Positions 51,947 to 60,114 of a stretch of 64,000 bases of DNA are shown here, piece after piece. The notes beneath the pieces were generated by a model. It was not told the origin of the DNA and ran no database searches. It was given only the letters and a program-made list of their open reading frames with translations. The stretch is from assembly GCF_963691685.1 (NCBI RefSeq), contig NZ_OY829290.1, positions 1,116,001-1,180,000 of the forward strand, written 5' to 3'. The stretch is from Thalassovita sp. (GTDB taxonomy: Bacteria > Pseudomonadota > Alphaproteobacteria > Rhodobacterales > Rhodobacteraceae). Each line of letters opens with the position of its first letter. Position 1 is the stretch's first letter. The translations under genes were made by a program, and so were the position numbers.

Positions 51947-52576
51947 TCAGTTGACGATCGTAGCCTCAGTCGCGGCGCGCAGTTCATCCTCGGAAACGCC
52001 TTCAGCGCATTCCACGATTTTCAGGCCGCCCTCAACAACGTCCAGCACACCGAGGTTGGTGATGATGCGGTCCACAACGCCTTTGCCGGTCAGCGGCAGG
52101 GTGCATTCTGTCAGCACTTTGGACTGGCCGTGTTTGTTGGCGTGATCCATCACAACCACCACGCGGCCCACACCGGCCACCAGATCCATCGCGCCGCCCA
52201 TGCCTTTGACCAGCTTGCCGGGGATCATCCAGTTGGCCAGGTCGCCGTTTTCGGCAACTTCCATCGCGCCCAGGATCGCCATGGCGATTTTGCCACCGCG
52301 GATCATCGCAAAGGACTGCGCAGAATCGAAATAGGCGGTCTGCGGCAGTTCGGTGATGGTCTGCTTGCCTGCGTTGATCAGGTCAGCGTCTTCCTCACCT
52401 TCGATGGGGAAGGGGCCCATGCCCAGCATGCCGTTTTCCGACTGCAGCGTCACTTCCACACCTTCGGGGATGTAGTTGGAAACCAGCGTCGGGATCCCGA
52501 TGCCGAGGTTCACATACCAGCCGTCCTGCAGTTCCTGTGCCGCGCGTGCGGCCATTTGATTGCGGTCCCAAGCCAT
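51947..52576 (-). CDS. scoB: 3-oxoacid CoA-transferase subunit B
   Basis: Beta subunit of a class I CoA-transferase, 209 aa. The catalytic Glu47 is in LQSENGMLGMGPFP, and GGKIAMAILGAMEVAENGDLANWMIPGKLVKGMGGAMDLVAGV is family-typical. With subunit A (2 bp upstream) it transfers CoA from succinyl-CoA to acetoacetate-type acids in ketone or branched-chain breakdown. The exact acid is inferred from the closest named family. Confidence 0.94.
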   Translation of the reverse strand: MAWDRNQMAARAAQELQDGWYVNLGIGIPTLVSNYIPEGVEVTLQSENGMLGMGPFPIEGEEDADLINAGKQTITELPQTAYFDSAQSFAMIRGGKIAMAILGAMEVAENGDLANWMIPGKLVKGMGGAMDLVAGVGRVVVVMDHANKHGQSKVLTECTLPLTGKGVVDRIITNLGVLDVVEGGLKIVECAEGVSEDELRAATEATIVN

Positions 52577-52578
52577 GA

Positions 52579-53301
52579 TTATGCCTCCTCGCGCGGGCGC
52601 ACAGTGCGCTGTTCGATGCGTTTTTCGTGCTCACCCTTGATGATGCGATGCACATAAATGCCGGGCAGGTGGATGCTGTCGGGGTCCAGGCTGCCGGTCG
52701 GCACGATTTCCTCAACCTCAACCACACAGACCTTGCCGCAGGTGGCGGCGGGCACGTTGAAGTTACGGGCGGTTTTGCGGAACACCAGGTTGCCGGTCTC
52801 ATCCGCTTTCCACGCTTTCACGATGGCGAGGTCAGCGAAGATGCCCTCTTCCATGATGTAGTCTTCCATCGCGCCGTCATCGCCGGTGGGGAATTGCTTC
52901 TCCAGCTTACCTTCTGCGATCACGGTACCCACGCCGGTCTTGGTGAAGAAACCGGGGATACCCGCGCCACCGGCACGCATGCGTTCGGCCAGGGTGCCCT
53001 GCGGGTTGAACTCCAGCTCCAGCTCTCCCGAGAGGTACTGGCGCATAAACTCGGCGTTTTCGCCCACATAGGACGAGATCATCTTTTTGACCTGCTTGGT
53101 CTGCAGCAAGATGCCGATGCCGAAATCATCAACGCCCGCGTTGTTGGAGGCAAAGGTCAGATCTTTGGTGCCAGCCTCTTTGATGGCGTCCAGCAGCAGT
53201 TCGGGGATGCCACAGAGGCCAAAGCCGCCAGCGGCAATGAACATGCCGTCATGTAGCAGCCCGTCCAGGGCCGCAGCGGCGTTCGGATAGACTTTTTTCA
53301 T
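52579..53301 (-). CDS. scoA: 3-oxoacid CoA-transferase subunit A
   Basis: Alpha subunit, 240 aa, with the glycine-rich AAGGFGLCGIPELLLDAI near 21-38 and NNAGVDDFGIGILLQTKQVKKMISSYVGEN. It pairs with scoB; the two stop/start codons are 2 bp apart, so they are co-translated. The start ATG at 53301 follows GGGAGC. Confidence 0.94.
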   Translation of the reverse strand: MKKVYPNAAAALDGLLHDGMFIAAGGFGLCGIPELLLDAIKEAGTKDLTFASNNAGVDDFGIGILLQTKQVKKMISSYVGENAEFMRQYLSGELELEFNPQGTLAERMRAGGAGIPGFFTKTGVGTVIAEGKLEKQFPTGDDGAMEDYIMEEGIFADLAIVKAWKADETGNLVFRKTARNFNVPAATCGKVCVVEVEEIVPTGSLDPDSIHLPGIYVHRIIKGEHEKRIEQRTVRPREEA

Positions 53302-53427
53302 GGAAAGCTCCCTGTTTCAGGTATGGCCTGGTTGTGACGCTGCGGCACGGGTGAGTCAATCGTCTGACCCCCGGGGGCGTATTACTACGGATGGGCCGTA
53401 ACAGGGGCTGGGCCCATCCGCTGGGGA

Positions 53428-53853
53428 TCATTGCGGCAGGGCCTCTTGGCTATATTGTGCGGCAAAGGCGGCCGAGGGCGGGATCGGGGTGATGATATCG
53501 ATCAGTACGCCATTTGGATCGGCGGTGATGAAATGGCGCTGACCGAAATCTTCATCGATGAGGGGTTTCAGCACGGGCAGGCCGGCATCCACCAGGCGGC
53601 TGTATTCTGCCGCCGCATCCTCAACCTCGAAATTCAGGATCACCCCGGCAGATGCACCGCGGCCGGGCAGGGGGATGGTGTCATGCTGGCCGTCCAGGAT
53701 GGCCAGATTGACGGTTGGGTCTGCTTTGGATTGCAGATGCACATACCAGTCTGAGGTGAAGGCAGGCTCAAAACCAAAGTGGTCCTGATAGAAGGCGGTG
53801 GTTGCGGTGACATCATTGGTTTGGATGACGGGATAATACTGGGTGGTTTTCAT
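53428..53853 (-). CDS. VOC family (glyoxalase/dioxygenase-like) protein
   Basis: A 141-aa protein of the vicinal oxygen chelate superfamily with the repeat pattern YPVIQTNDVTATTAFYQDHFGF at the N-terminus and FITADPNGVLIDIITP at the end. Metal ligands are not all evident: it may be a glyoxalase, a dioxygenase or a resistance protein. ATG at 53853 follows GGAGATGC. Divergent from a tetR gene, with twin operators between them, it is probably repressed by that regulator. Confidence 0.87.
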   Translation of the reverse strand: MKTTQYYPVIQTNDVTATTAFYQDHFGFEPAFTSDWYVHLQSKADPTVNLAILDGQHDTIPLPGRGASAGVILNFEVEDAAAEYSRLVDAGLPVLKPLIDEDFGQRHFITADPNGVLIDIITPIPPSAAFAAQYSQEALPQ

Positions 53854-53876
53854 TTTGTTGCATCTCCGAAAATAAA

Positions 53877-53893
53877 ACATACAGTGTGTATGT
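53877..53893. promoter_or_regulatory. TetR-type operator 1
   Basis: Perfect inverted repeat ACATACA-GTG-TGTATGT, identical in both arms to operator 2 thirty bases away (centre to centre). It lies 24 bp before the VOC start codon on the minus strand. Confidence 0.8.
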
Positions 53894-53906
53894 AGATCCG
53901 AAATAA

Positions 53907-53923
53907 ACATACAGGCTGTATGT
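53907..53923. promoter_or_regulatory. TetR-type operator 2
   Basis: Perfect inverted repeat ACATACA-GGC-TGTATGT ending at the base before the tetR start codon at 53924. With operator 1 it fits a TetR-family dimer pair bound on the same face of the helix, 30 bp apart. Confidence 0.8.
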
Positions 53924-54508
53924 ATGCAAGAAAAGAAATCGATCCCGAACGCTGATCGCCGCGCCCTGATGCGCGCGCGGTTGATTGCGGAGGCGCGTAA
54001 ACTCTTTGTTGAAAAGGGCTATGCGGAAACATCAACGCCGGAAATTGTCCGCGCGGCGGAGGTGACGCGCGGCGCGCTTTATCACCATTTTGCCGATAAG
54101 GCGGATCTGTTCCGCGCAGTGGTGCAACAGGAAGCGGCCACTTTGGCGGCAGAAATCGATCAGGGCGCTGTGGCAGATTCGGGCGATCCGCTGACCTCGG
54201 GCAGCCGGGCGTTTTTCGCCAGCATGGCAAAAGAGGGCCGGGCGCGCCTGTTGCTGATCGATGGCCCCGCCGTGCTGGGCCTGGCCGAGATGGCAGAAAT
54301 TGACGCGGGCGGTGGACGGCAGAGTTTGTTGCTGGGCCTGCAGCAGGCCCGTCCCGATCTGGCCGAGGCGGATCTGCAGGCGTTGTCTGATGTGTTGTCG
54401 GCGGCCTTTGATCGTGCCGCGCTTGCGGTGTCTCAGGGGCGAAGCGAGGCGCCCTATTTGGCGGCAATGGAACAGGTGATGGCCAGTTTGATGGCGCCCA
54501 GCGGATAA
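53924..54508 (+). CDS. TetR family transcriptional regulator
   Basis: A 194-aa repressor with an N-terminal helix-turn-helix at about 16-63 (ARKLFVEKGYAETSTPEIVRAAEVTRGALYHHFADKADLF) and a ligand-binding C-terminal domain. ATG at 53924 abuts operator 2 and has no visible ribosome site, so the mRNA may be leaderless, or a start at Met16 would be too far into the first helix. Autoregulation with the VOC gene is likely. The ECF sigma gene follows 87 bp downstream but has its own repeats upstream. Confidence 0.93.
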   Translation: MQEKKSIPNADRRALMRARLIAEARKLFVEKGYAETSTPEIVRAAEVTRGALYHHFADKADLFRAVVQQEAATLAAEIDQGAVADSGDPLTSGSRAFFASMAKEGRARLLLIDGPAVLGLAEMAEIDAGGGRQSLLLGLQQARPDLAEADLQALSDVLSAAFDRAALAVSQGRSEAPYLAAMEQVMASLMAPSG

Positions 54509-54517
54509 GAGCCGACC

Positions 54518-54551
54518 GTAAAATTTTCACCCAAGCCGTGAACCTTTTCAC
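54518..54551 (+). promoter_or_regulatory. Repeated GTGAA/TTCAC operator-like elements
   Basis: GTAAAATTTTCAC (54518-54530, one mismatch) and GTGAACCTTTTCAC (54538-54551, perfect GTGAA-N4-TTCAC) are followed in each case by CC. The TTTTCACCC parts are 21 bp apart, two helical turns. They lie between tetR and the ECF sigma gene and may be its promoter or operator. Confidence 0.45.
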
Positions 54552-54595
54552 CCCCACCGCGCACCTTATTGCAGGAACAACGAAATGGTGATGTG

Positions 54596-55150
54596 ATGAT
54601 CGGCAAGCGCCGCGCCTTGGAAGAGCTGTTGGTGGTTGAAGCCCGCACAGGGGATCGTGCAGCGATCGAGGCCTTGGTGCGGTTGCGCGGCCCGCGGTTG
54701 CTGGTCCATGCCACGCGGCTATTGGGCGATCGCGATCAGGCGCAGGATGCCGTGCAGGAGGCCTGGGTTGAAATCCTGCGTGGCCTGCCGGCGCTGCGCG
54801 CGGCGGCGGCCTTTCCGGCCTGGTCCACGCAGATTGTCACGCGGCGCTGTGCGCGGATCATCAAGGGCTTGCAAAAAGGTCGGGCGCTGGCGGCGGAATT
54901 GACGCCCCTGTTAGAGGTCGAACAGCCCGAGCCCGACGATGAGGCGGCCCGGCTGCGCTGGGCGATTGATCAATTGCCGGCCGAACAGGCGGCGACCATC
55001 GCGTTGTTCTATTTGGAAGATATGCGCCTGGCGGAGGTGGCGATTGCCCTCGACATCCCCCAAGGCACGGTGAAATCGCGTCTGTCCAAGGCGCAGGGTG
55101 CACTACGCGCCCTTTTAGAAGGAGAAGGTGATGACCACGAAATCCACTGA
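54596..55150 (+). CDS. ECF-type RNA polymerase sigma factor
   Basis: A 184-aa sigma-70 family factor of the ECF group with region 2 (about 12-75: LLVHATRLLGDRDQAQDAVQEAWVEIL) and region 4 (about 115-170: QLPAEQAATIALFYLEDMRLAEVAIALDIPQGTVKSRLSKAQGALRALL). ATG at 54596 is used; other near ATG/GTG codons are possible. It overlaps the DUF6768 gene, which may encode a membrane anti-sigma partner. Confidence 0.92.
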   Translation: MIGKRRALEELLVVEARTGDRAAIEALVRLRGPRLLVHATRLLGDRDQAQDAVQEAWVEILRGLPALRAAAAFPAWSTQIVTRRCARIIKGLQKGRALAAELTPLLEVEQPEPDDEAARLRWAIDQLPAEQAATIALFYLEDMRLAEVAIALDIPQGTVKSRLSKAQGALRALLEGEGDDHEIH

Positions 55151-55505
55151 CGAAATGGACAAGCTGATCGCAGCCGCGCTGAGCGCACAGGATCGCGATA
55201 TCCTGCATAACACCGAAGAGCTGGGCTATTTCCAGCTGGGCCTCAAACAGTTCGGCGGCAAGCTGGGATGGGTCACCTGGGTGATCATGTTGATCCAGAC
55301 CGCGCTGTTTCTGGCAGGCGTCTGGTGTGCAGTGCAATTCTTTGGCGCCAGTGATCTGCTGCTGGCGGTGAAATACGGGATCAGCGGTGCTGTGTTGCTG
55401 CTGATGTCGCTGATCATGAAGATGAGCCTCTGGCCGCAGATGCAGGCGGATCGGGTAATCCGTGAGGTGAAGCGGCTGCAGCTGTTGCTGGCCAACCATC
55501 AGTGA
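55131..55505 (+). CDS. DUF6768 family membrane protein, possible anti-sigma partner
   Basis: A 124-aa protein with an N-terminal cytoplasmic part (ALSAQDRDILHNTEELGYFQLGL) and two membrane segments (about 46-67 and 76-96), ending in a charged helix REVKRLQLLLANHQ. It matches what I remember of DUF6768 proteins encoded after ECF sigma factors. It overlaps the sigma gene by 20 bases; GGAG precedes the ATG. It lacks a ZAS zinc motif, so an anti-sigma role is inference. Confidence 0.8.
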   Translation: MTTKSTDEMDKLIAAALSAQDRDILHNTEELGYFQLGLKQFGGKLGWVTWVIMLIQTALFLAGVWCAVQFFGASDLLLAVKYGISGAVLLLMSLIMKMSLWPQMQADRVIREVKRLQLLLANHQ

Positions 55506-55540
55506 AGGCGGGGCAGACCCCGGCCGCTAGAGCAAATGAA

Positions 55541-55567
55541 AAAGGCGGGTCGCTGTGACCCGCCTTT
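55541..55567 (-). terminator. Terminator after topA
   Basis: AAAGGCGGGTC and GACCCGCCTTT pair around a short loop and a T-run follows on the minus strand. It ends 4 bp before the topA stop, so the stem overlaps the end of the transcript. Confidence 0.85.
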
Positions 55568-55570
55568 AGC

Positions 55571-58162
55571 TTATTCGTCAGCCTTCTTCGTGGCTTTCTT
55601 GGCCGGAGCCTTCTTTTTGGTGGTGGTCTTCTTGGCGGTGGTTTTCTTCGCCGCCGCCTTTTTCTTGGCCGGCTTCTTCTTAGAGGCCTTTTCGTTAACC
55701 AGCTCCACCGCCATTTCGACCGTCACATCCTTGGGATCGACGTCTTTCGGCAGGGTCGCATTGACCTTTTCCCATTTAACGTACGGACCGTAGCGGCCTT
55801 CCATCACGTTCATGGCGCCGCCATCAGGGTGATCGCCCAGTTCCTTCAGCGGTTTGGCTGCAGCACCGCCACGGCCCGGACCTTTGGCGCGCTTTTCCGC
55901 CAGCAGCTCAACCGCGCGGTTCATGCCGATCTCAAACACATCGTTTGGATCTTTCAGGTTGGCATAGGTCGGCTTCGCGTCATCGGATAGCTGGTGCATG
56001 ATGTAGGGACCAAAGCGGCCGAAGTTTGACGAGATCATCCCGCCATCAGGGTGATCGCCGATCTGACGTGGCAGTGACAGCAGCACCAGCGCCTTTTCCA
56101 GATCCATGTCATCTTTGGACCAGCCACGCGGCAGTGAGGCACGCGGTGGCTTCTTGTTCTCCGGGGTGGGTTCACCACGCTGAACATAGGGACCAAACCG
56201 GCCCGCCTTCAGCCAGATCTCATCCCCGGCATCTTCGCCCAGCACCCGTTCATCACCATCGGCGCCTTCGCCTGCAATCGGGCGGGTGTAGGTGCATTCA
56301 GGATAGTTGCCACAGCCGACGAACCCGCCGGTGCGCGAGGTTTTCAGGTGCAGCTGGCCATTGCCACACTTCGGGCAGACCCGCGGGTCAGAGCCATCTT
56401 CGCGCGGCGGGTAGAGCTGCGGTGCCAGCGCATCGTCCAGCACATCCAGAACTTCGGTGATCCGCAGCTCGGTGGTTTCCGAAATCGCGACTGAGAAGTC
56501 GCGCCAGAACCGATCCAACACATTCTTATAGTCACGCTCGCCGGCGGAAACGTCATCCAGCTGTTCCTCCAGCTGGGCTGTGAAATCATAGCCCACGTAT
56601 TTGCGGAAAAAGTTCAGGAGGAAGATCGTAACGATCCGGCCTTTATCCTCCGGGAACAGGCGGTTCTTGTCCTTGCGGACATACTCACGCTCCTGAATGG
56701 TGCCCAGCACAGATGCATAGGTTGAGGGGCGGCCGATGCCCAGCTCTTCCATCTTTTTCACCAATGTCGCTTCGGTGTAGCGCGGCGGTGGCTGGGTGAA
56801 ATGCTGTTCAGGCGCGACCGATCGTTTGTCCGCCTTTTCGCCCTGCATGATCTGCGGCAGGCGTTTGTCATCCTCATCCGCAGCGGCGACATCATCACGG
56901 CCTTCTTCATAGACGCGCATGAAACCGTCAAACAGCACCACCTGACCAGTGGCGCGCAGCACGACCTGGCCATCATCGCTGCCGATGTCGACGGTGGTGC
57001 GTTCCAAACGCGCGCCAGCCATCTGACAGGCCAGGGTCCGTTTCCAGATCAGATCGTAAAGCTTGCGCTGATCCGCCTCCAGCTTGGCCAGTTGGCCCGC
57101 GTCCACCGACATATCTGTCGGGCGGATACATTCGTGGGCTTCCTGCGCGTTCTTGGCCTTGTTCTTATAAATCCGCGGGCTGTTCGGCACATAGTTGTCA
57201 CCGTAGCGGGTGGCGATTTCATTGCGCGCCATGGTCACGGCTTCGGGCGCCATGTCGATCCCATCGGTTCGCATATAGGTGATGTAGCCTGCCTCATAGA
57301 GGCGCTGCGCCGCATTCATACACTGGCGTGCGCCCATGCCGAACTTGCGGCTGGCTTCCTGCTGCAGGGTCGAGGTCATGAACGGCGCCGACGGGTTGCG
57401 GCTGCCGGGTTTGGCCTCGACCGATTTGATCGACAGGTCGCGGCTGTTGATCGCCTGCACCGCCAGTTCGGCCTGCGTTTCATTGCTGATTGAGAATTTG
57501 TCCAGCTTGTCGCCGCCCAGCACGGTCAGCCGCGCCTCATACTCTTGCCCGCGCGGGGTGGCCAGCATCGCTTTGACGGACCAGTATTCCTGTGGATTGA
57601 ACGCTTCGATTTCCATCTCACGCTCAACAATCAGACGCAGGCAGACCGATTGCACCCGGCCGGCCGACCGCGCGCCGGGCAGCTTGCGCCACAGAACCGG
57701 CGACAGTTTGAATCCCACCAGATAGTCCAGCGCGCGGCGGGCCAGATAGGCCTCAACCAGATCGGTATCGACCTGACGCGGGTTTTGCATCGCTTCGGTC
57801 ACGGCCGCCTTGGTGATGGCGTTAAAGACCACGCGGCTGACCGGCGTGTCTTTTTTCACCGCACGGCGTTTGCGCAGCGCCTCTTCGAGGTGCCAAGAAA
57901 TCGCTTCGCCTTCGCGGTCGGGGTCGGTCGCGAGGATCAGTTCGTTGTCGTCTTTCAGCGCATCGGCGATGGCTTTGACGTGTTTGCGTGAATCGTTGCC
58001 GACCTCCCAGGTCATGGCAAATTCATTGTCAGTATCGACAGAGCCGTCTTTGGGGGGCAGATCGCGTACGTGTCCGTAAGAGGCTAGAACCGTGTAATCC
58101 GAGCCAAGATACTTGTTAATTGTCTTGGCCTTGGCCGGCGATTCTACAACAACGACTGGCAT
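55571..58162 (-). CDS. topA: DNA topoisomerase I
   Basis: Type IA topoisomerase of 863 aa that relaxes negative supercoils. The TOPRIM domain has Glu7 and TDPDREGEAISWH (Asp80, Asp82, Glu84); the active-site Tyr296 is in AGYITYMRTDG. One C-terminal Cys4 zinc finger (CPKCGNGQLHL...CGNYPEC) is followed by topo-C repeats (FGRFGPYI, GRYGPYVK) and a Lys/Ala/Thr-rich tail of about 35 residues. The ATG at 58162 gives MPVVVVESPAKAKTINKYLG, the normal N-terminus, so the upstream extension is not translated. Confidence 0.97.
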   Translation of the reverse strand: MPVVVVESPAKAKTINKYLGSDYTVLASYGHVRDLPPKDGSVDTDNEFAMTWEVGNDSRKHVKAIADALKDDNELILATDPDREGEAISWHLEEALRKRRAVKKDTPVSRVVFNAITKAAVTEAMQNPRQVDTDLVEAYLARRALDYLVGFKLSPVLWRKLPGARSAGRVQSVCLRLIVEREMEIEAFNPQEYWSVKAMLATPRGQEYEARLTVLGGDKLDKFSISNETQAELAVQAINSRDLSIKSVEAKPGSRNPSAPFMTSTLQQEASRKFGMGARQCMNAAQRLYEAGYITYMRTDGIDMAPEAVTMARNEIATRYGDNYVPNSPRIYKNKAKNAQEAHECIRPTDMSVDAGQLAKLEADQRKLYDLIWKRTLACQMAGARLERTTVDIGSDDGQVVLRATGQVVLFDGFMRVYEEGRDDVAAADEDDKRLPQIMQGEKADKRSVAPEQHFTQPPPRYTEATLVKKMEELGIGRPSTYASVLGTIQEREYVRKDKNRLFPEDKGRIVTIFLLNFFRKYVGYDFTAQLEEQLDDVSAGERDYKNVLDRFWRDFSVAISETTELRITEVLDVLDDALAPQLYPPREDGSDPRVCPKCGNGQLHLKTSRTGGFVGCGNYPECTYTRPIAGEGADGDERVLGEDAGDEIWLKAGRFGPYVQRGEPTPENKKPPRASLPRGWSKDDMDLEKALVLLSLPRQIGDHPDGGMISSNFGRFGPYIMHQLSDDAKPTYANLKDPNDVFEIGMNRAVELLAEKRAKGPGRGGAAAKPLKELGDHPDGGAMNVMEGRYGPYVKWEKVNATLPKDVDPKDVTVEMAVELVNEKASKKKPAKKKAAAKKTTAKKTTTKKKAPAKKATKKADE

Positions 58163-58309
58163 TTTATGGATGGACCTCTTTGGGGAAATACACGGGCGCT
58201 CTATGGCGGCGCAAAATGCGGGCTGCAAGAGGGGATTGTCAATTGTTCTATTTGCCGTAAGCATTAACGCGAGACTTGAACAATAGTTCGCCCAATGGGA
58301 GAGGCAAAT

Positions 58310-58762
58310 ATGAAGACTTGGATCGCCGCTGTATTTCTGGCTTTGGCATCGTCCGTCACCGCAAGCGAGGTCATGGCCCAAAGCTGGTATGAACCCCAGC
58401 GCGGCACACAGGAGCGGCGCGATCTGATGGACGCGATCCGCCCCCATGCCTGGTGGAAGCTGGGCGCACCGGTTCAGTTTGTTGTCAAAGACTTGCGTGT
58501 TTCCGGCGACCGCGCCTTTGCCTGGTTGAAACCGCAGCGCCCGGGTGGCGGTCAGATCGATCCGTCGCAGACTCCGGCAGCCCAGCGGGATCCTTACTTT
58601 GCCGAGGATATGTGGGACGTGGAGCTGCAGGCCATTTTGTGGAAATCCGGCAATGTCTGGGTGGTTGTGGATCACACGGTCGGTGCAACCGAGGCCTGGT
58701 GGAGCGCGCCGGAGTTCTGTCAGGGCTGGTACAACGTGATTCGTGATTACTGCAGCAATTGA
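58310..58762 (+). CDS. Secreted hypothetical protein
   Basis: A 150-aa protein with a signal peptide (MKTWIAAVFLALASSVTASEVMA, cleavage near residue 24). The mature part is rich in aromatic residues and Asp/Gly: QSWYEPQRGTQERRDLMDAIRPHAWWKLGAPVQFVV and WWSAPEFCQGWYNVIRDYC, with two Cys near the end. No family is recognised. The ATG at 58310 follows GGGAGAGG. It is divergent from topA and convergent with dprA; its function is unknown. Confidence 0.75.
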   Translation: MKTWIAAVFLALASSVTASEVMAQSWYEPQRGTQERRDLMDAIRPHAWWKLGAPVQFVVKDLRVSGDRAFAWLKPQRPGGGQIDPSQTPAAQRDPYFAEDMWDVELQAILWKSGNVWVVVDHTVGATEAWWSAPEFCQGWYNVIRDYCSN

Positions 58763-58777
58763 TCGGTTTCACGCCGG

Positions 58778-59947
58778 TCACACCTCCTGCGGTGCAGCGG
58801 CCCGGTCAGGTGCGCTGAGCCGCGCCAACAGACCGCCGGGTTGGCGCTGTACCTCGCCAGCCATTTCCAGATCAGTCAGGGCAGGCAGCACGGCCTGCGC
58901 CGGTGCCGCCAGATCGCGGATCAGCTGATCCTCCGCCAAGGGGGTGGGGCCAAGCCGATTGAGGATCTGCTGATGCAGCGCGGCGGTCTCCTGCAGGCTG
59001 CGCTTTGGCGCGGGCTTTTCTAGCGGCAATGCGGGATCCGCTGTTTCGGTGGTGGCCTCTGGCGGCAGTGCCTCCAACACATCTGCGCCGTTTCTGACCA
59101 GCCGCGCGCCATCGCGGATCAACATATTGCAGCCGCCAGACCGCGCATCAAAGGGATGTCCGGGCACCGCCAGCACTTCACGCCCCTGATCCAGCGCGGT
59201 GCGGGCGGTGACCAGGCTGCCGGACCGGCCCGCCGCCTCCACCACCACCAAAGCTTTCGCGAGGCCTGAGATGATGCGATTGCGGCGGGGGAAATCACGT
59301 GCCTTCGGTTGGAAGCCAAACGGGCGTTCGCTGAGCAGCAGCCCCTGTTGCCGGATGTTTTGGTAAAGGCCGGTGTTTTCGCTGGGGTAGATCACATCCG
59401 CGCCGCCAGCCAGCACCGCCAAGGTGCCATGTGACAACGCGGCACTATGGGCGGCGGCGTCGATGCCCCGCGCCAGACCTGACACGACAATATATCCGGC
59501 CGCCGCCAATTCGGCGGAAAGCCCCCGTGCCATGCGCAGCCCGAGTGAGGACGCATTGCGCGCACCAACGAGGCCGATCATCGGCTTGGTCAAAACGGAC
59601 TGGTCGCCAAGCGCCCAAAGGATTGGCGGGGCATCTGAGGTTTCTGCCAGATCACGGGGATAGTCATCGCTGCCCATGCAGATCATATGCGCCCCCTGCG
59701 CGCGGCCAAGGGCCAGTTCATCGCGGGCCCGCGCTGCCTCATAGGGGCGGTAGTCTTTCACACCTGCCGCGGCGGCGACCTCGGGCAGGGCGGCAAGCGC
59801 GGCACCGGCGCTGCCGTGTTCCGCCATCAGGCGGTAGAATGTCGAAGGTCCCACCCGGTAAGAGCGCAAGAGGCGAAGCCACAACACCCGGTCATCTTCC
59901 GAGGTGGGTGGGAGTAGGGGGTGGGTGGAAGGATGTTTGGGCTCCAT
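58778..59947 (-). CDS. dprA: DNA processing protein DprA
   Basis: Rossmann-like protein of 389 aa that loads RecA on incoming single-stranded DNA in transformation. It has an N-terminal SAM/HhH region (about 15-100), the Rossmann core with GLVGARNASSLGLRMARGLSAEL, SGLARGIDAAAH, PRRNRIISGLAKALVVVEA and AVPGHPFDARSGGCNMLI, and a C-terminal winged helix. ATG at 59947 follows GGAGG; upstream extension to 60187 lacks conservation. It is alone on the minus strand. Confidence 0.94.
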   Translation of the reverse strand: MEPKHPSTHPLLPPTSEDDRVLWLRLLRSYRVGPSTFYRLMAEHGSAGAALAALPEVAAAAGVKDYRPYEAARARDELALGRAQGAHMICMGSDDYPRDLAETSDAPPILWALGDQSVLTKPMIGLVGARNASSLGLRMARGLSAELAAAGYIVVSGLARGIDAAAHSAALSHGTLAVLAGGADVIYPSENTGLYQNIRQQGLLLSERPFGFQPKARDFPRRNRIISGLAKALVVVEAAGRSGSLVTARTALDQGREVLAVPGHPFDARSGGCNMLIRDGARLVRNGADVLEALPPEATTETADPALPLEKPAPKRSLQETAALHQQILNRLGPTPLAEDQLIRDLAAPAQAVLPALTDLEMAGEVQRQPGGLLARLSAPDRAAAPQEV

Positions 59948-60114
59948 CGTTATGCCTCCGCCAGCTTGCGCTGGCAGTGGTAAGGTCAACTGGTTAACAG
60001 CTGGTAAAACGACAGCGCATTTTAGGAAAATTGCAACGATTGCTGCAAAACTCACGGCCGAACGAATAAGGGCGGCACCATCGCACCGCCCCAAATCCTG
60101 AATCTGCCGGCGAC

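Noticed and set aside
55571..55720. Lys/Ala/Thr-rich end of topA as a frameshift artefact
   Set aside because: Basic low-complexity tails are normal for topoisomerase I in this group, and the frame stays open to a stop next to the terminator.
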